From positions 28,212-92,211 of the forward strand of contig JAUSOQ010000057.1 in assembly GCA_030655755.1 (NCBI GenBank): a stretch of 64,000 bases of DNA. The letters are read 5' to 3'. The DNA comes from Coriobacteriia bacterium. GTDB lineage: Bacteria > Actinomycetota > Coriobacteriia > Anaerosomatales > Anaerosomataceae. How positions within the stretch are numbered: the first letter of the stretch is position 1; each line of letters starts with the position of its first letter. A program made the translations under genes and the position numbers. Of this stretch, positions 20,878 to 30,467 are shown piece after piece. The notes below the pieces were generated by a model, which was not told the DNA's origin, searched no databases, and saw only the letters and a list, made by a program, of their open reading frames with translations.

Positions 20878-22193
20878 TGCGCCGCATCGAACTCGTCCGT
20901 GGCCGTCGTCTCACGCCTGCCGATATCGCCCGCTCCGGCGGTATCGACGTCGAGGTCTTAGGCGTCGCACAGCGGATCATCGATGACGTGAAGGCACGCG
21001 GTGACGAGGCTGTCTTCGAGCACACCGCGCAACTGGACAAGGTGACGCTGACGGAGTTGCGTGTGAGCGAGGCGGAGATCGAGGCCGCGCTCGAGGTCGT
21101 CGGTGATGAGTTCAAAGAAGCCATCGCGTTGGCCGCTGCCGCGATCGAGTCCTTCTGCCGGCGCCAGGTGCCCCAGAGCTGGTTCACCACCGAGGAGGGC
21201 GGCGTCTTCCTCGGCCAGAAGGTCACACCGTTGCGCCGTGTGGGCATCTACGTGCCCGGCGGACGCGCGTGCTATCCGTCCTCGGTGCTGATGAACGCCA
21301 TCCCGGCGATCGTGGCAGGCGTGGAGGAGATCGCGATGGTCGTCCCGCCGACATCGGACGGTAGTGTGAACCCGTACACGCTGGCCGCTGCGGCCGAGGC
21401 GGGCCTGACCGAGATATACAAAGTGGGCGGAGCGCAGGCAGTGGCAGCGCTTGCGTATGGTACGGAGAGCATCCCGCGCGTGGACAAGATCACCGGCCCC
21501 GGCAACGCATACGTGACCGCCGCCAAAAAGCTCGTGATGGGTGAGGTCGGTATCGACATGCTTGCCGGTCCCAGTGAGGTACTGGTACTTGCCGATGAGA
21601 CCGCCGAGCCTGCATTCGTGGCGGTCGATCTCATGGCGCAGGCCGAGCATGACCCCCGTGCCGCCACCTACCTGGTCACGACCGACCCCACGCTTCCCGA
21701 CGAGGTCGAGCAAGCGCTCGCGATCCTGCTCGAGGACTCACCGCGCGCCGATGTCGTCGAGCGCTCGCTCACCGACAACGGCATCATCGTCGTGTGCCCG
21801 GACCTGGATGTGGCTCTGGACGCCGCGAACCTTATCGCGCCGGAGCACCTCGAGGTCATGATGGCCGAGCCCTTCGAGTTGCTCGGCTCCATCCGGAATG
21901 CCGGTGCGATCTTCCTCGGACCGTGGACGCCCGAGAGTGTCGGCGACTACATCGCCGGCCCCAACCACGTCCTGCCCACCGGCGGCACGGCGCGCTTCTC
22001 CAGTCCGCTGTCGGTCGAGGACTTCGTGAAGAGGTCCTCGGTGCTCAGCTACTCACTGGAGGCTCTCGAGATGGACGGTCCTGCGGTGATGACCATTGCC
22101 AACGCCGAGGGTCTCGACGCGCACTCCCGGGCGGTCGGTCTGCGCCTTGCGATGACGCTCGGCATGGAGGACGAGATGGGTGAGGAGGCATGA
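20874..22193 (+). CDS. hisD: Histidinol dehydrogenase
   Basis: A 439-residue zinc enzyme that oxidises histidinol to histidine in two NAD-dependent steps. Visible signatures are [37 protein letters not shown] and [10 protein letters not shown]. The zinc and catalytic residues are in MAQAEHDP and [20 protein letters not shown]. Start and stop both overlap neighbours by 4 bases (ATGA). Confidence 0.96.
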   Translation: MMRRIELVRGRRLTPADIARSGGIDVEVLGVAQRIIDDVKARGDEAVFEHTAQLDKVTLTELRVSEAEIEAALEVVGDEFKEAIALAAAAIESFCRRQVPQSWFTTEEGGVFLGQKVTPLRRVGIYVPGGRACYPSSVLMNAIPAIVAGVEEIAMVVPPTSDGSVNPYTLAAAAEAGLTEIYKVGGAQAVAALAYGTESIPRVDKITGPGNAYVTAAKKLVMGEVGIDMLAGPSEVLVLADETAEPAFVAVDLMAQAEHDPRAATYLVTTDPTLPDEVEQALAILLEDSPRADVVERSLTDNGIIVVCPDLDVALDAANLIAPEHLEVMMAEPFELLGSIRNAGAIFLGPWTPESVGDYIAGPNHVLPTGGTARFSSPLSVEDFVKRSSVLSYSLEALEMDGPAVMTIANAEGLDAHSRAVGLRLAMTLGMEDEMGEEA

Positions 22194-23335
22194 TGGATCG
22201 CCTGCGCTCACCGCGTCCCGAGCTTGAAGAACTGGTGCCCTACGACGCCAAGGAGGTACGCGCCGAGGTCATGCTCGCCTCCAACGAGAACCCCGTTAAC
22301 TTGCCGGGGGAGCTGCTTGAAAAGCTCGCTGATCGCGTGCGTGACATGGAGATCAACCGCTACCCCGACCCGCTTTCCAATCACCTGCGGAAGCTGATCG
22401 CCGAGGCGAACGGCCTGGAGCCCGTCAACGTCTTGGTCGGCAACGGTGGCGACGAGCTCATCTTAGACCTCCTGCTCGCGTGGGGCGGGCCCGGTCGCAA
22501 GCTGCTCGATCTGCCACCGACGTTCTCCATGTACGGCATCGACGCACAGATGACCGGGACCGAGATCGTGCGCATCCCGCGTCGGGCGGACTTCAGGGTC
22601 GACTCCGATGCTGTGCTGGCGCGTCTGAGCGAGGGCGACATCGATATCATCGTGATCTCGAACCCCAATAACCCGACCGGCGACATCAGCCCCGAGACGC
22701 TGCTCATCGACATCCTCAACACCACGGACGCACTCGTGTTGATCGACGAGGCGTACTTCGAGTTCAGTCGCCACACCATGCGTCCGCATATGGAGCGCCA
22801 CCCCAACCTCGTCATACTGCGAACGTTCTCCAAGGCGTTCTCGCTCGCCGGTCTGCGCGCGGGTTACCTGCTCGCGCACGAGGACGTCATACGGGAGCTC
22901 ACGAAGGTGCGTCAACCGTACTCGGTCAATCGATTCACGCAGTTGGCGGCGTCGCTCGTCTTCCGGGAGCGCGTCGTCTTCCAAGCCGGCATTCACGAGA
23001 TACTGCGGAACCGCGACATGCTCATCCATGGGCTTTCCGGTATGGACGGCGTCACGGTCTTCGCGTCCGAGGCGAACTTCGTGCTGTTCCGCGTGCCGCA
23101 CGCCTCGGCGGTGTGGCGCGATCTGTTGCACGATCACTCGATCTTGATCAGGGATTTCTCTCGTACGCCGGGTCTTGAGGACTGCTTACGCGTGACCGTG
23201 GGCACTGACGATGAGACACGGCGCTTCATCGTTGCGATGGAGGAGATACTGGCCTCGCGGCACGCATCGGACATCTTCGGCCTCTCCGCTGTGGCCGAAC
23301 GTCACCAGAACGGGGGCAAGCCGACCGATGAGTAG
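22190..23335 (+). CDS. hisC: Histidinol-phosphate aminotransferase
   Basis: A 381-residue class I/II aminotransferase acting on imidazole-acetol phosphate. It has ASNENPVNLP near the start, NPNNPTGD near residue 160, and the PLP lysine in TFSKAFSLAGLRAGY near 215. It extends about 20 residues past the usual family end. The reading frame overlaps hisB by 8 bases. Part of the his operon, between hisD and hisB. Confidence 0.95.
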   Translation: MMDRLRSPRPELEELVPYDAKEVRAEVMLASNENPVNLPGELLEKLADRVRDMEINRYPDPLSNHLRKLIAEANGLEPVNVLVGNGGDELILDLLLAWGGPGRKLLDLPPTFSMYGIDAQMTGTEIVRIPRRADFRVDSDAVLARLSEGDIDIIVISNPNNPTGDISPETLLIDILNTTDALVLIDEAYFEFSRHTMRPHMERHPNLVILRTFSKAFSLAGLRAGYLLAHEDVIRELTKVRQPYSVNRFTQLAASLVFRERVVFQAGIHEILRNRDMLIHGLSGMDGVTVFASEANFVLFRVPHASAVWRDLLHDHSILIRDFSRTPGLEDCLRVTVGTDDETRRFIVAMEEILASRHASDIFGLSAVAERHQNGGKPTDE

Positions 23336-23915
23336 GACCGCCGAGATAACCCGCACGACCAGCGAGACCGACATCACCCTACGGCTCGATCTCGATGGGG
23401 ACGGGAGCGTGTCGGTCTCCACGGGCGTCCCCTTCTTCGACCACATGCTCGATGCCCTCGGGCGCCACATGAGCGCCTCGCTCGGTGTGGAGGCCACGGG
23501 TGACCTCGCCGTGGACGCGCACCACACGGTGGAAGACGTCGGGATCTGCTTGGGAGATGCGTTCGCTCGTGCGCTTGGTGACAAGCGTGGCATCCGCCGC
23601 TTCGGCTCCGCTGTCGTCCCGATGGATGAGGCGCTCGTGCTGTGCGCCGTCGACATCTCGGGACGCGGGCAGCTGCACTACGCGGTGGATGTGCCCATCG
23701 AGATCATCGGCACCTTTGACACGACGCTTGCCAAGGAGTTCTTAGTGGCGTTCGCGACCAACGCCGGCATCACGCTGCACTTGAGAGGACTCGCAGGCGA
23801 GAACGCACACCACATCATCGAGGCGACGTTCAAGGCTGTCGCGCGAGCATTGTACGAGGCGGTCTCTATCGATCCGCGGGTCGCCGACGTGCCGTCCACG
23901 AAAGGCACGCTGTGA
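23328..23915 (+). CDS. hisB: Imidazoleglycerol-phosphate dehydratase
   Basis: A 195-residue monofunctional IGPD. The two manganese-binding motifs characteristic of the enzyme are present: DAHHTVEDVGI near residue 65 and NAHHIIEATFK near 165. There is no N-terminal histidinol phosphatase domain, so histidinol phosphatase must be encoded elsewhere. The ATG lies inside the hisC end. Confidence 0.95.
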   Translation: MSRTAEITRTTSETDITLRLDLDGDGSVSVSTGVPFFDHMLDALGRHMSASLGVEATGDLAVDAHHTVEDVGICLGDAFARALGDKRGIRRFGSAVVPMDEALVLCAVDISGRGQLHYAVDVPIEIIGTFDTTLAKEFLVAFATNAGITLHLRGLAGENAHHIIEATFKAVARALYEAVSIDPRVADVPSTKGTL

Positions 23916-24532
23916 TCGCGATCGTCGACTACCGTATGGGCAATCTGCGCAGTGTGCAGAAGGGCTTCGAGCATGCCGGGGTCGCCGACGTGCTCGTCAC
24001 CGATGACCCGGCGGTCGTCTCGGCGGCTGACGGTATCGTGCTGCCCGGCGTGGGCGCTTTTCGCGACGCCGCTGCGAACCTCAAGGCCTCGGGGCTCTGG
24101 GATCTCGTTGTTGCACGGGTGGCCGAGGGAACGCCGTTCCTCGGCATCTGCCTGGGTATGCAGCTTCTTGCCGATGTGGGCCTGGAGGATGGGGAGTGGG
24201 AAGGTCTGGGCATCGTTCCCGGTGCCTGCACGCGACTGCCCGGCGGTGTGAAGATCCCGCACATCGGATGGAACACGGTGATCTACCCACGTGAGAGCCG
24301 CTTGTTCTCAGGTGTCCCGGAAGACACGGCGTTCTATTTCGTGCACTCCTATCGTCTCGAACCGGCCGATCCTTCCTGTATCATCGGCCTTACGGAGTAT
24401 GGTGTGCCATTCGCGGCTGCGGTCCACAGGGGCTCAGCGTACGCAGTGCAGTTCCATCCAGAGAAGTCCTCTGAGATGGGCTTACGGTTGTTGGCGAATT
24501 TCGGTGACATCGTGAAGGAGACACGCCTGTGA
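23912..24532 (+). CDS. hisH: Imidazole glycerol phosphate synthase glutaminase subunit
   Basis: A 206-residue class I glutamine amidotransferase. The nucleophile Cys is in GICLGMQLL near residue 80, and the His-Glu pair is in FHPEKSSEMG near 185. It feeds ammonia to HisF, encoded two genes on. The GTG start overlaps the hisB stop, and its stop overlaps the hisA GTG. Confidence 0.95.
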   Translation: MIAIVDYRMGNLRSVQKGFEHAGVADVLVTDDPAVVSAADGIVLPGVGAFRDAAANLKASGLWDLVVARVAEGTPFLGICLGMQLLADVGLEDGEWEGLGIVPGACTRLPGGVKIPHIGWNTVIYPRESRLFSGVPEDTAFYFVHSYRLEPADPSCIIGLTEYGVPFAAAVHRGSAYAVQFHPEKSSEMGLRLLANFGDIVKETRL

Positions 24533-25254
24533 TCATCTTTCCGGCGATCGACATCCTCGACGGCAAGGTCGTCAGGTTGCGGCAGGGACGCCTCGACTCT
24601 GTGACCGTATACAATGATGATCCCGTCGACCAGGCCAGACGCTGGGCTGCAGCAGGCGCCGAATGGATACACGTCGTCGATCTTGATGGCGCGGTAACAG
24701 GGGAACCCGTCAACCTGCCGATCATCCGGCGCATCGTTGGCGAGGGCATCCCGGTCCAGATGGGTGGCGGTATCCGCTCGATGGAGATGCTCGAGCGTAT
24801 CTATGATTCGGGCGTGCAGCGCACCGTTCTCGGCACCGCTCTCATCACACAGCCCTCACTTGTGGTTGAGGCCTGCGAGCGTTTCGAAGGTATCGTCGCC
24901 GGTGTGGATGCGCGTGACGGGAAGGTCGCGATCCAGGGTTGGCGCGAAGGCACCGAGTATGGCGTGCTGGGACTCGTTCGAGAACTCGAAGTGCTGGGTG
25001 TGCGCCGTCTCGCCTACACCGATATCAGTCGTGACGGGCTGCAGACCGGCGTGAACTACGGCGCATACCGTGCGCTGGCGTCCCAGGTCGGTATCCCGAT
25101 CATCGCGTCGGGCGGGGTCTCCTCGCTTCAAGACATCACAGACCTGCTCACGATCGGCTTGCAGGTCGAGGGTGTCATCATCGGTCGCGCTCTTTACGAG
25201 GGCGTGTTCACGCTGGAAGACGCTCTGGCCACTGCCTGCGGTGAGGAGTCCTAG
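24529..25254 (+). CDS. hisA: ProFAR isomerase
   Basis: A 241-residue (beta-alpha)8 barrel that opens the ribose ring of ProFAR. The catalytic Asp is in FPAIDILDGKVVRL at the N-terminus. The phosphate-binding loops are MGGGIRS and IIASGGVSS, and the second catalytic Asp is in YTDISRDG near residue 166. The GTG start overlaps hisH. In some actinobacteria HisA is bifunctional (PriA), but trpF is present here, so that need not apply. Confidence 0.94.
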   Translation: MIIFPAIDILDGKVVRLRQGRLDSVTVYNDDPVDQARRWAAAGAEWIHVVDLDGAVTGEPVNLPIIRRIVGEGIPVQMGGGIRSMEMLERIYDSGVQRTVLGTALITQPSLVVEACERFEGIVAGVDARDGKVAIQGWREGTEYGVLGLVRELEVLGVRRLAYTDISRDGLQTGVNYGAYRALASQVGIPIIASGGVSSLQDITDLLTIGLQVEGVIIGRALYEGVFTLEDALATACGEES

Positions 25255-25257
25255 CCT

Positions 25258-26025
25258 GTGCTGACCAAGCGTGTCATTCCTTGCCTGGACGTACACGCGG
25301 GACGGGTCGTCAAGGGCGTGAACTTCATCAACCTGCGGGATGCCGGCGATCCGGTCGAACTCGCGGCAGCCTATGACACTGAAGGCGCTGACGAGCTCGT
25401 CTTCCTCGATATCACAGCGACACACGAAGAGCGGCCCCTCATGCTCGAAGTGGCGAGACGTGCCGCCGAGGAGGTGTTCATCCCGTACACCGTGGGCGGA
25501 GGGATGCGCTGTTCCGCAGATATCCGTGCGATGCTCGCCGCAGGTTGCGACAAGATCTCCATGAACTCGGCTGCGGTCAACACGCCGGAGCTGATCACCG
25601 AGACGGCGCGCATCTATGGCGCGCAGTGCATCGTCGTCGCGATAGACGCTCGGCGAGTACCTGGTTCGAGCCCGACTCGCTGGGAGGTCTTCGTCTCCGG
25701 CGGCCGCACGAACACGGGTATGAGTGCGGTCACATGGGCCGAGGAGGCCGAGCGACGCGGCGCAGGAGAGGTCTTACTCACGAGCATGGATCGAGACGGT
25801 ACGAAAGACGGGTACGATATCGACCTCACGCGCGCGATCACCGACAAGGTCAACGTTCCTGTGATCGCGAGTGGCGGAGCGGGGGAGCTCGATCACTTCG
25901 CCGAGGTCGTGATAGAGGCGGACGCGGACGCCGTGCTCGCCGCGAGTGTCTTCCATTTCGGCGAGTTCTCGATCCGACAGGTCAAAGAGCACATGGCCCA
26001 GGCCGGGATCGCGGTGAGGCTGTAG
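25258..26025 (+). CDS. hisF: Imidazole glycerol phosphate synthase cyclase subunit
   Basis: A 255-residue barrel that uses ammonia from HisH to form IGP and AICAR. The general acid/base aspartates are in IPCLDVHAG and in VVAIDARRV near residue 130. Phosphate loops are VGGGMRC and IASGGAGE. The GTG comes 3 bases after the hisA stop. The next gene starts immediately after the hisF stop. Confidence 0.95.
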   Translation: MLTKRVIPCLDVHAGRVVKGVNFINLRDAGDPVELAAAYDTEGADELVFLDITATHEERPLMLEVARRAAEEVFIPYTVGGGMRCSADIRAMLAAGCDKISMNSAAVNTPELITETARIYGAQCIVVAIDARRVPGSSPTRWEVFVSGGRTNTGMSAVTWAEEAERRGAGEVLLTSMDRDGTKDGYDIDLTRAITDKVNVPVIASGGAGELDHFAEVVIEADADAVLAASVFHFGEFSIRQVKEHMAQAGIAVRL

Positions 26026-26442
26026 ATGAAGAAGACGAATGGCACACCTCGGCGTTGGCCGATCATCGCAGCTGCTGCCGCGGGCTCGGTGCCCGCGCTG
26101 GTCGCCGCCTGGTTCATGTGGGCGATCAACAGCGGTGCGCTTTCCGAGTTCGGCACGGTCGGCTTCGGTATCAGCATGCTCGTCATCATCTTGTGGTGGA
26201 TGGGTGTGACCATCGGCGTGATGCGTGCGGCGCTTTTCGCGGATAGGATGGCTGCCGGCGTGCTGGCCGGAGCTTTCTCGGCGGTGGCGCTGGTGGGGGC
26301 TTTGCTGCTGTCTCAGTCGCCGGAGAGCTGGACATCGACGATCGCCTCGCCGGGCGCCTGGCTCGGCGCGCTCGTCATCATCGCAGTCCCGTCCGTGATG
26401 GGTCTACTGTTCGCCGAGAAGCAACTGACCCGTCGCCGATAG
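26026..26442 (+). CDS. Small four-helix membrane protein in the his operon
   Basis: A 138-residue protein with a basic N-terminus ([11 protein letters not shown]) and four hydrophobic segments at about 12-30, 40-60, 72-92 and 103-122. I do not recognise a family. Its ATG directly follows the hisF stop and hisI follows 26 bases after it, so it is translated as part of the his operon. Nothing in the sequence links it to histidine chemistry. Confidence 0.7.
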   Translation: MKKTNGTPRRWPIIAAAAAGSVPALVAAWFMWAINSGALSEFGTVGFGISMLVIILWWMGVTIGVMRAALFADRMAAGVLAGAFSAVALVGALLLSQSPESWTSTIASPGAWLGALVIIAVPSVMGLLFAEKQLTRRR

Positions 26443-26468
26443 CGACGGTAGTGGAGAGAGGACATCTT

Positions 26469-26846
26469 ATGGAACTGCCGGAGCTCTCGTTCGACAAGCG
26501 GGGACTCATCACCGTCGTCGTCCAGCAATACGACACCCTCGAGGTCCTCATGGTCGCCTGGATGGACGCCGAGGCGCTCAGCCGCACCATGGGCAGCGGT
26601 CGCGCCTGGTACTGGAGCCGCTCGCGTCAGGTGTACTGGATGAAGGGTGAGACCTCGGGACACGTCCAGGAGGTCAAGGAGATCCGCTACGACTGCGACG
26701 CGGACACGCTGTTGCTGCTCGTCGACCAGGTGGGCGTCGCCTGCCACACTGGCGCACGTACGTGTTTCTTCCGTTCGCTGTATCCGGTTGCCGAGCGCGA
26801 AGCGCCCACGGCGGTTCCTGATGGAGACAACATCCCGCTGTCTTAA
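26469..26846 (+). CDS. hisI: Phosphoribosyl-AMP cyclohydrolase
   Basis: A 125-residue stand-alone HisI. Metal-binding residues are visible in [13 protein letters not shown] and [12 protein letters not shown], with [16 protein letters not shown] in between. The frame is open to a GTG at 26451, but GGAGAGAGGA lies just before ATG 26469, which is preferred. It hydrolyses PR-AMP after HisE acts. Confidence 0.94.
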   Translation: MELPELSFDKRGLITVVVQQYDTLEVLMVAWMDAEALSRTMGSGRAWYWSRSRQVYWMKGETSGHVQEVKEIRYDCDADTLLLLVDQVGVACHTGARTCFFRSLYPVAEREAPTAVPDGDNIPLS

Positions 26847-26864
26847 GACAAGGAGTGTGACTGT

Positions 26865-27200
26865 ATGACCGATCTTGACCCGCTCGGTGCACCTCAGCCC
26901 GTGAGTGTGCCCGATCTGGGAACCGTGCTTGAAGATGTGTTCGCAGTCCTCGAGCAGCGCAAGCGCGACATGCCCGAGGACAGCTACACCGCCAAGCTTC
27001 TGCTCGGCCCGCTGGACAAGCTTTTGAAGAAGATCGCCGAGGAGTCCGGCGAGGTCATCATCGCCGCCGCCGAGCGCAACGTCACGCAGCTGCGTTACGA
27101 GTTGGGCGACCTGCTCTACCACATGCTCGTTGTCATGGTCCGCGAGAACATCTCGCTCGATGACATGGCGACCGAGATGGCCGACCGCAGGCGCAAGTAG
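26865..27200 (+). CDS. hisE: Phosphoribosyl-ATP pyrophosphatase
   Basis: A 111-residue all-alpha MazG-fold HisE. The Mg-binding acidic motif is KKIAEESGEVIIAA near residue 50, followed by ELGDLLYHMLVVM. It is separate from hisI rather than fused. AAGGAG precedes the ATG. The last recognisable his gene, but the operon continues without a gap. Confidence 0.94.
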   Translation: MTDLDPLGAPQPVSVPDLGTVLEDVFAVLEQRKRDMPEDSYTAKLLLGPLDKLLKKIAEESGEVIIAAAERNVTQLRYELGDLLYHMLVVMVRENISLDDMATEMADRRRK

Positions 27201-27206
27201 CACGCC

Positions 27207-28346
27207 ATGACGCGCCCGTCGGGTATGACAGGGCACACATTGCCGCCCGGTGTGCGTGCCGAGCGGATCGAGACGCTGTGGCAACGCGTCGACGGCAATC
27301 GCATCAGGTTCGTCGTCTTCACCAGCCTGTTCGTCACTATCGTCTCGTTGCTTATCAGCCTGGTCGTGGCGTTCGGTACGGCCGTCGTCTTCATCGTTGC
27401 GATCGCCGAGACTGAGCCGGAGGCCGTTGCGGCGCTGCCTGCGCTTGCGGGCGGCTCGTTCGCCCTCTCAATGCTCGCGACCACGATCTGGGTGCTCTAT
27501 CGCCTGTCGCGCTCCGAGAGGTGGCTGGTCAAGCGGCTCGGTGCTCGCATCACGGCCAAGGGGGAGTTCGCCTCGGCCAAAAGTGTGTTCAAAGACGTCA
27601 CCATCGCCGCCGGTTTCAAGCATTCGCCGCCGCTTTACATCATCGATAGCGATCGGGTGAACGCCTTCGCGCTCGGCCGCACGCACAGCCGGGCGGTCGT
27701 CGGCATCACCCAGGGATTCGTCGAGCGGCTCACTGCCGACCAGCAGCGAGCGGTCTTCGCCAATCTCATGGCGCGCGTCGTGACATTGGACACGCTGTGG
27801 GCGACCGCCGTCTCGGCGCTCATGGGTCCGATCTGGGCGATGCGGGAACGGGACCTACTGCGCGAAGACGCGCATCTTCTGGTGAAGGCCGATGCTCGGA
27901 CGATGCCCCCCTTGCCTACTACTCACACGTCCTCCGCCGGGGGCGTCGCGTTTGCCGGGATCGCCGTCTACGGTGTCGCGGTCGTCGTGACCGAGGTGCT
28001 CTCGTGGTGGCATCAAAAAGCCGCGTGGATGGCTGCCGAGAAGGCTGACGCCGAGGGTATGATGCTGCTGAAAGACCCGCGTTCGATGCTCTCAGCGTTG
28101 GAGTCCGTACTCGACTGCAATAATCACGTAACCACGGCGGGAGACGCCTTCTCACAGCTCTTCTACTGTTGGGCCGGGTTCGGTTTCGCTCCGGAGGACG
28201 ACCCGGAGTACCAGCGTGTGGCGCATCTGCGCGAGGTTCTCGGCGCCGAAGGACTCGCTCAGCGACCCGCGCCCAATCTGTCGGGATGGGCGTGTCCGCC
28301 GCCACCAAGACTCGACGACGATGAGACGGGGGCGTACGGGGGATGA
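27207..28346 (+). CDS. M48 (HtpX-like) protein without its zinc-binding motif
   Basis: A 379-residue membrane protein with two N-terminal transmembrane segments (about 35-60 and 72-92) and a later pair near 190-210 and 250-270. The segment VNAFALGRTHSRAVVGITQGFVERLTADQQ matches the region just before the HExxH helix of HtpX/M48 peptidases. Where HExxH should be (residues 186-190) it reads N-L-M-A-R. The later Glu in AEKADAEG is kept. It is therefore probably not an active protease and may be a scaffold or regulator. It overlaps the next gene by 4 bases. Confidence 0.7.
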   Translation: MTRPSGMTGHTLPPGVRAERIETLWQRVDGNRIRFVVFTSLFVTIVSLLISLVVAFGTAVVFIVAIAETEPEAVAALPALAGGSFALSMLATTIWVLYRLSRSERWLVKRLGARITAKGEFASAKSVFKDVTIAAGFKHSPPLYIIDSDRVNAFALGRTHSRAVVGITQGFVERLTADQQRAVFANLMARVVTLDTLWATAVSALMGPIWAMRERDLLREDAHLLVKADARTMPPLPTTHTSSAGGVAFAGIAVYGVAVVVTEVLSWWHQKAAWMAAEKADAEGMMLLKDPRSMLSALESVLDCNNHVTTAGDAFSQLFYCWAGFGFAPEDDPEYQRVAHLREVLGAEGLAQRPAPNLSGWACPPPPRLDDDETGAYGG

Positions 28347-30097
28347 GCGCTGCGCGCAGAGGGAGAGGCGCATCGGCGGAGAAGCGGCGCGTGTCGCCGG
28401 CACGCATAGCGCTCGTGCTTCTCGCTGCGGTCGCGCTCATCGGTGTCGCAGCCTTCATCGGACTGCGCGTGATGGACGTGGATACCGGACTGACGGCTAC
28501 TCCACTCACAGAGATCCCCGACCTGGCCTCCGTGCTCGAGACCGTTACGGTCACAATTCCCGAGCCTGCCGGCAAAGACCCCAACGCCGACGGCATCAAG
28601 ATAGGCACCTTCCTCGGCGACGAGACGCGCCGCTACTACGGTGAAGGCCCCGTGCCGACCAGACTTGAGGTCATCTGGAAGGCGAAGATCGGCGGTGGTA
28701 CCACCGGCGGGACCGGCAAGGCGCCTCCGAGCACCGACGGCACCGCGACCGTACCCTCCAACGGTCTTGTGACCTGGTACGGCACCGGCTGGACCGGTCA
28801 GCCCGCGCTCGTACGCGAGAACGGCAAGCTGTACCTGCTGGTGGGCGGATTCGACCACAACCTGCGCAAGATCGATGCCGAGACGGGCGAGACGCTGTGG
28901 ACCTACAAGTTTCCCGACGTCATCAAAGGCAGCCCCACGGTGTTCGCCGACCCTGCTGCGCCCGATGACTTCAGCCGCTACACGGTGATGGTGGGCTCTC
29001 GGCGTGGCTTCCCGAGCAGCATCTCGGCCCCGGACACCGCACCCTTCCGTGCAGTCTCCTACGCGACCGGCAAGGAGCTTTGGCGGCTGCCGGTGCCGCA
29101 TACGCGCAGTTACAGCCGCGATGCCGACGGCAGCGGGTTCGTGCTCGACGGCAAGGTGTGGGTGGGTGTGGAGTCCGGCGACATGTATGTGCTCGATCCC
29201 TTCTCGACCGAGTCCTGGAAGAGCTGGCAGACGCCCAAGACGCTCGCGCATCAGCTGCTGCTGGGGGACAGTCGCGCCTCAAGCCACGGCGGTAATCTTG
29301 TGCTCGAGGCCTCGCCGGCGCTGCTCGGCGACCGCGTGTACATCGCGTCGGGCTCCGGGCACGTGTATGGGATGAACAAGGACACGCTCGAGGTCGAATG
29401 GGACTTTTTCACCGGCTCTGATATGGATGGGACGACGGTCACCACCTCCGACGGATTTCTGATCGTCGAGGTGGAGAAGCAGTACATCAAGGGTCACGGC
29501 GGCGTCTACAAGCTCGACCCGTCCAAGCCTGCGGTGGAGTCGGTGGTGTGGTACTTCCCCACGGGCGACCGCAACTTCGCCGACTGGCTCGGCGGCGTCA
29601 TCGGTTCCGCGAGCGTGAACGACTCCTACAACCCCGGTAGCCGGCTGCCCGGTCTGGTCGCGTTCACCGCGATCGACGGCAACCTCTACGTGGTGGCCAA
29701 AGACGATCTGGCCTCAACGACCGTGCCCGGCCCCAACCTGGAGCCGAATCTGCCCACGCCGGTGATGGTGTTCAAAGACGACATCGGCGGCGCGATATCG
29801 ACGCCGATCATCGTGGGGGACCGCATCGTCGCGGCCGGCTACGACGCCACGGTGCATGTGTACAGCGTCGAGACCACCACCAATGCAAGCGCCGAGGGCG
29901 TGCTGCTCCACAATAAGGCCGGAGTGCCCTACAAAGTGAAGGTGTCCGAGACGATCTCGTTCCGTGGCGGCGGCACCTACGAGTCCACGCCGATCGTGTG
30001 GCAGGGCCGTATCTACATCGGTGCGCGCGACGGCTATCTGTACTGCATCGGCGACCCGGACTATGTGCCTGGTGTCGAGGCGCCCGAGGTGCCGTAG
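28343..30097 (+). CDS. Membrane-anchored PQQ-type beta-propeller protein
   Basis: A 584-residue protein with a basic N-terminus, one transmembrane segment (about 20-42) and a long extracytoplasmic part. Repeated blades have the pattern of PQQ/BamB-like propellers: GKLYLLVGGFDHNLRKID, DAETGETLWTYKF, DRVYIASGSGHVYGMN, GRIYIGARDGYLYCIGD. No catalytic residues of PQQ dehydrogenases are recognisable, so it is more likely a binding or assembly protein. Its ATG overlaps the M48-like stop, pairing the two genes. Confidence 0.7.
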   Translation: MSAARRGRGASAEKRRVSPARIALVLLAAVALIGVAAFIGLRVMDVDTGLTATPLTEIPDLASVLETVTVTIPEPAGKDPNADGIKIGTFLGDETRRYYGEGPVPTRLEVIWKAKIGGGTTGGTGKAPPSTDGTATVPSNGLVTWYGTGWTGQPALVRENGKLYLLVGGFDHNLRKIDAETGETLWTYKFPDVIKGSPTVFADPAAPDDFSRYTVMVGSRRGFPSSISAPDTAPFRAVSYATGKELWRLPVPHTRSYSRDADGSGFVLDGKVWVGVESGDMYVLDPFSTESWKSWQTPKTLAHQLLLGDSRASSHGGNLVLEASPALLGDRVYIASGSGHVYGMNKDTLEVEWDFFTGSDMDGTTVTTSDGFLIVEVEKQYIKGHGGVYKLDPSKPAVESVVWYFPTGDRNFADWLGGVIGSASVNDSYNPGSRLPGLVAFTAIDGNLYVVAKDDLASTTVPGPNLEPNLPTPVMVFKDDIGGAISTPIIVGDRIVAAGYDATVHVYSVETTTNASAEGVLLHNKAGVPYKVKVSETISFRGGGTYESTPIVWQGRIYIGARDGYLYCIGDPDYVPGVEAPEVP

Positions 30098-30109
30098 TGA
30101 GAGGAAAGG

Positions 30110-30139
30110 TTGCGCAGGCCCGTGCGGCGGTGCTAGAGT
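30110..30139 (+). promoter_or_regulatory. Promoter of the trp T-box leader
   Basis: TTGCGC (30110-30115), an 18-base spacer and TAGAGT (30134-30139, preceded by TGC) fit a moderate sigma-70-type promoter. A start near 30146 would include all of the T-box leader. Confidence 0.5.
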
Positions 30140-30145
30140 AACCCC

Positions 30146-30444
30146 CAATCGAAGACACGGCCTGTGAAGAGGACGAGTACTTCGAACGTGAAGCATAGAG
30201 AGCCGGTGATGGTGGAAATCCGGCGTGAACGTTCGGACGAATGGACCTCGGAGGCTCTGGGACAACGGTCACGCGCCTATTAGTCCCGGCGGACACCCAC
30301 CGATACAAGGGGCCGGATATCGGAGCTGATCTGAAGTTCCCGTATTGCAGGACACAAGTGGGCCCGGAGTAGTTGCGGGTCAACAAGGGTGGTACCGCGA
30401 GAAGACCTCTCGTCCCTTGAGGATGAGGGGCTTTTGTCTTTTCC
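30146..30444 (+). ncRNA. Tryptophan T-box riboswitch leader of the trp operon
   Basis: The canonical T-box AGGGTGGTACCGCG is at 30386-30399. Stem I contains the AGAGAGCCGG (near 30197) and GAAATCCGGC apical elements, flanked by CGAACG and CGTTCG. The specifier region reads GAA-TGG-ACC with TGG (Trp) at 30242-30244. A terminator follows: CCTCTCGTCC (30406-30415) with GGATGAGGGG (30421-30430), two G-U pairs, then CTTTTGTCTTTT. Uncharged tRNA-Trp should stabilise the antiterminator and switch on trpE onward. The 370-base gap between the propeller gene and trpE is almost entirely this element. Confidence 0.93.
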
Positions 30445-30467
30445 GGGCCAGAAACGGAGTTGTTAGA

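Noticed and set aside
30345..30467. Upstream extension of the trpE frame to ATG 30345
   Set aside because: It covers the T-box and terminator, which must be untranslated; GTG 30468 follows a ribosome site.
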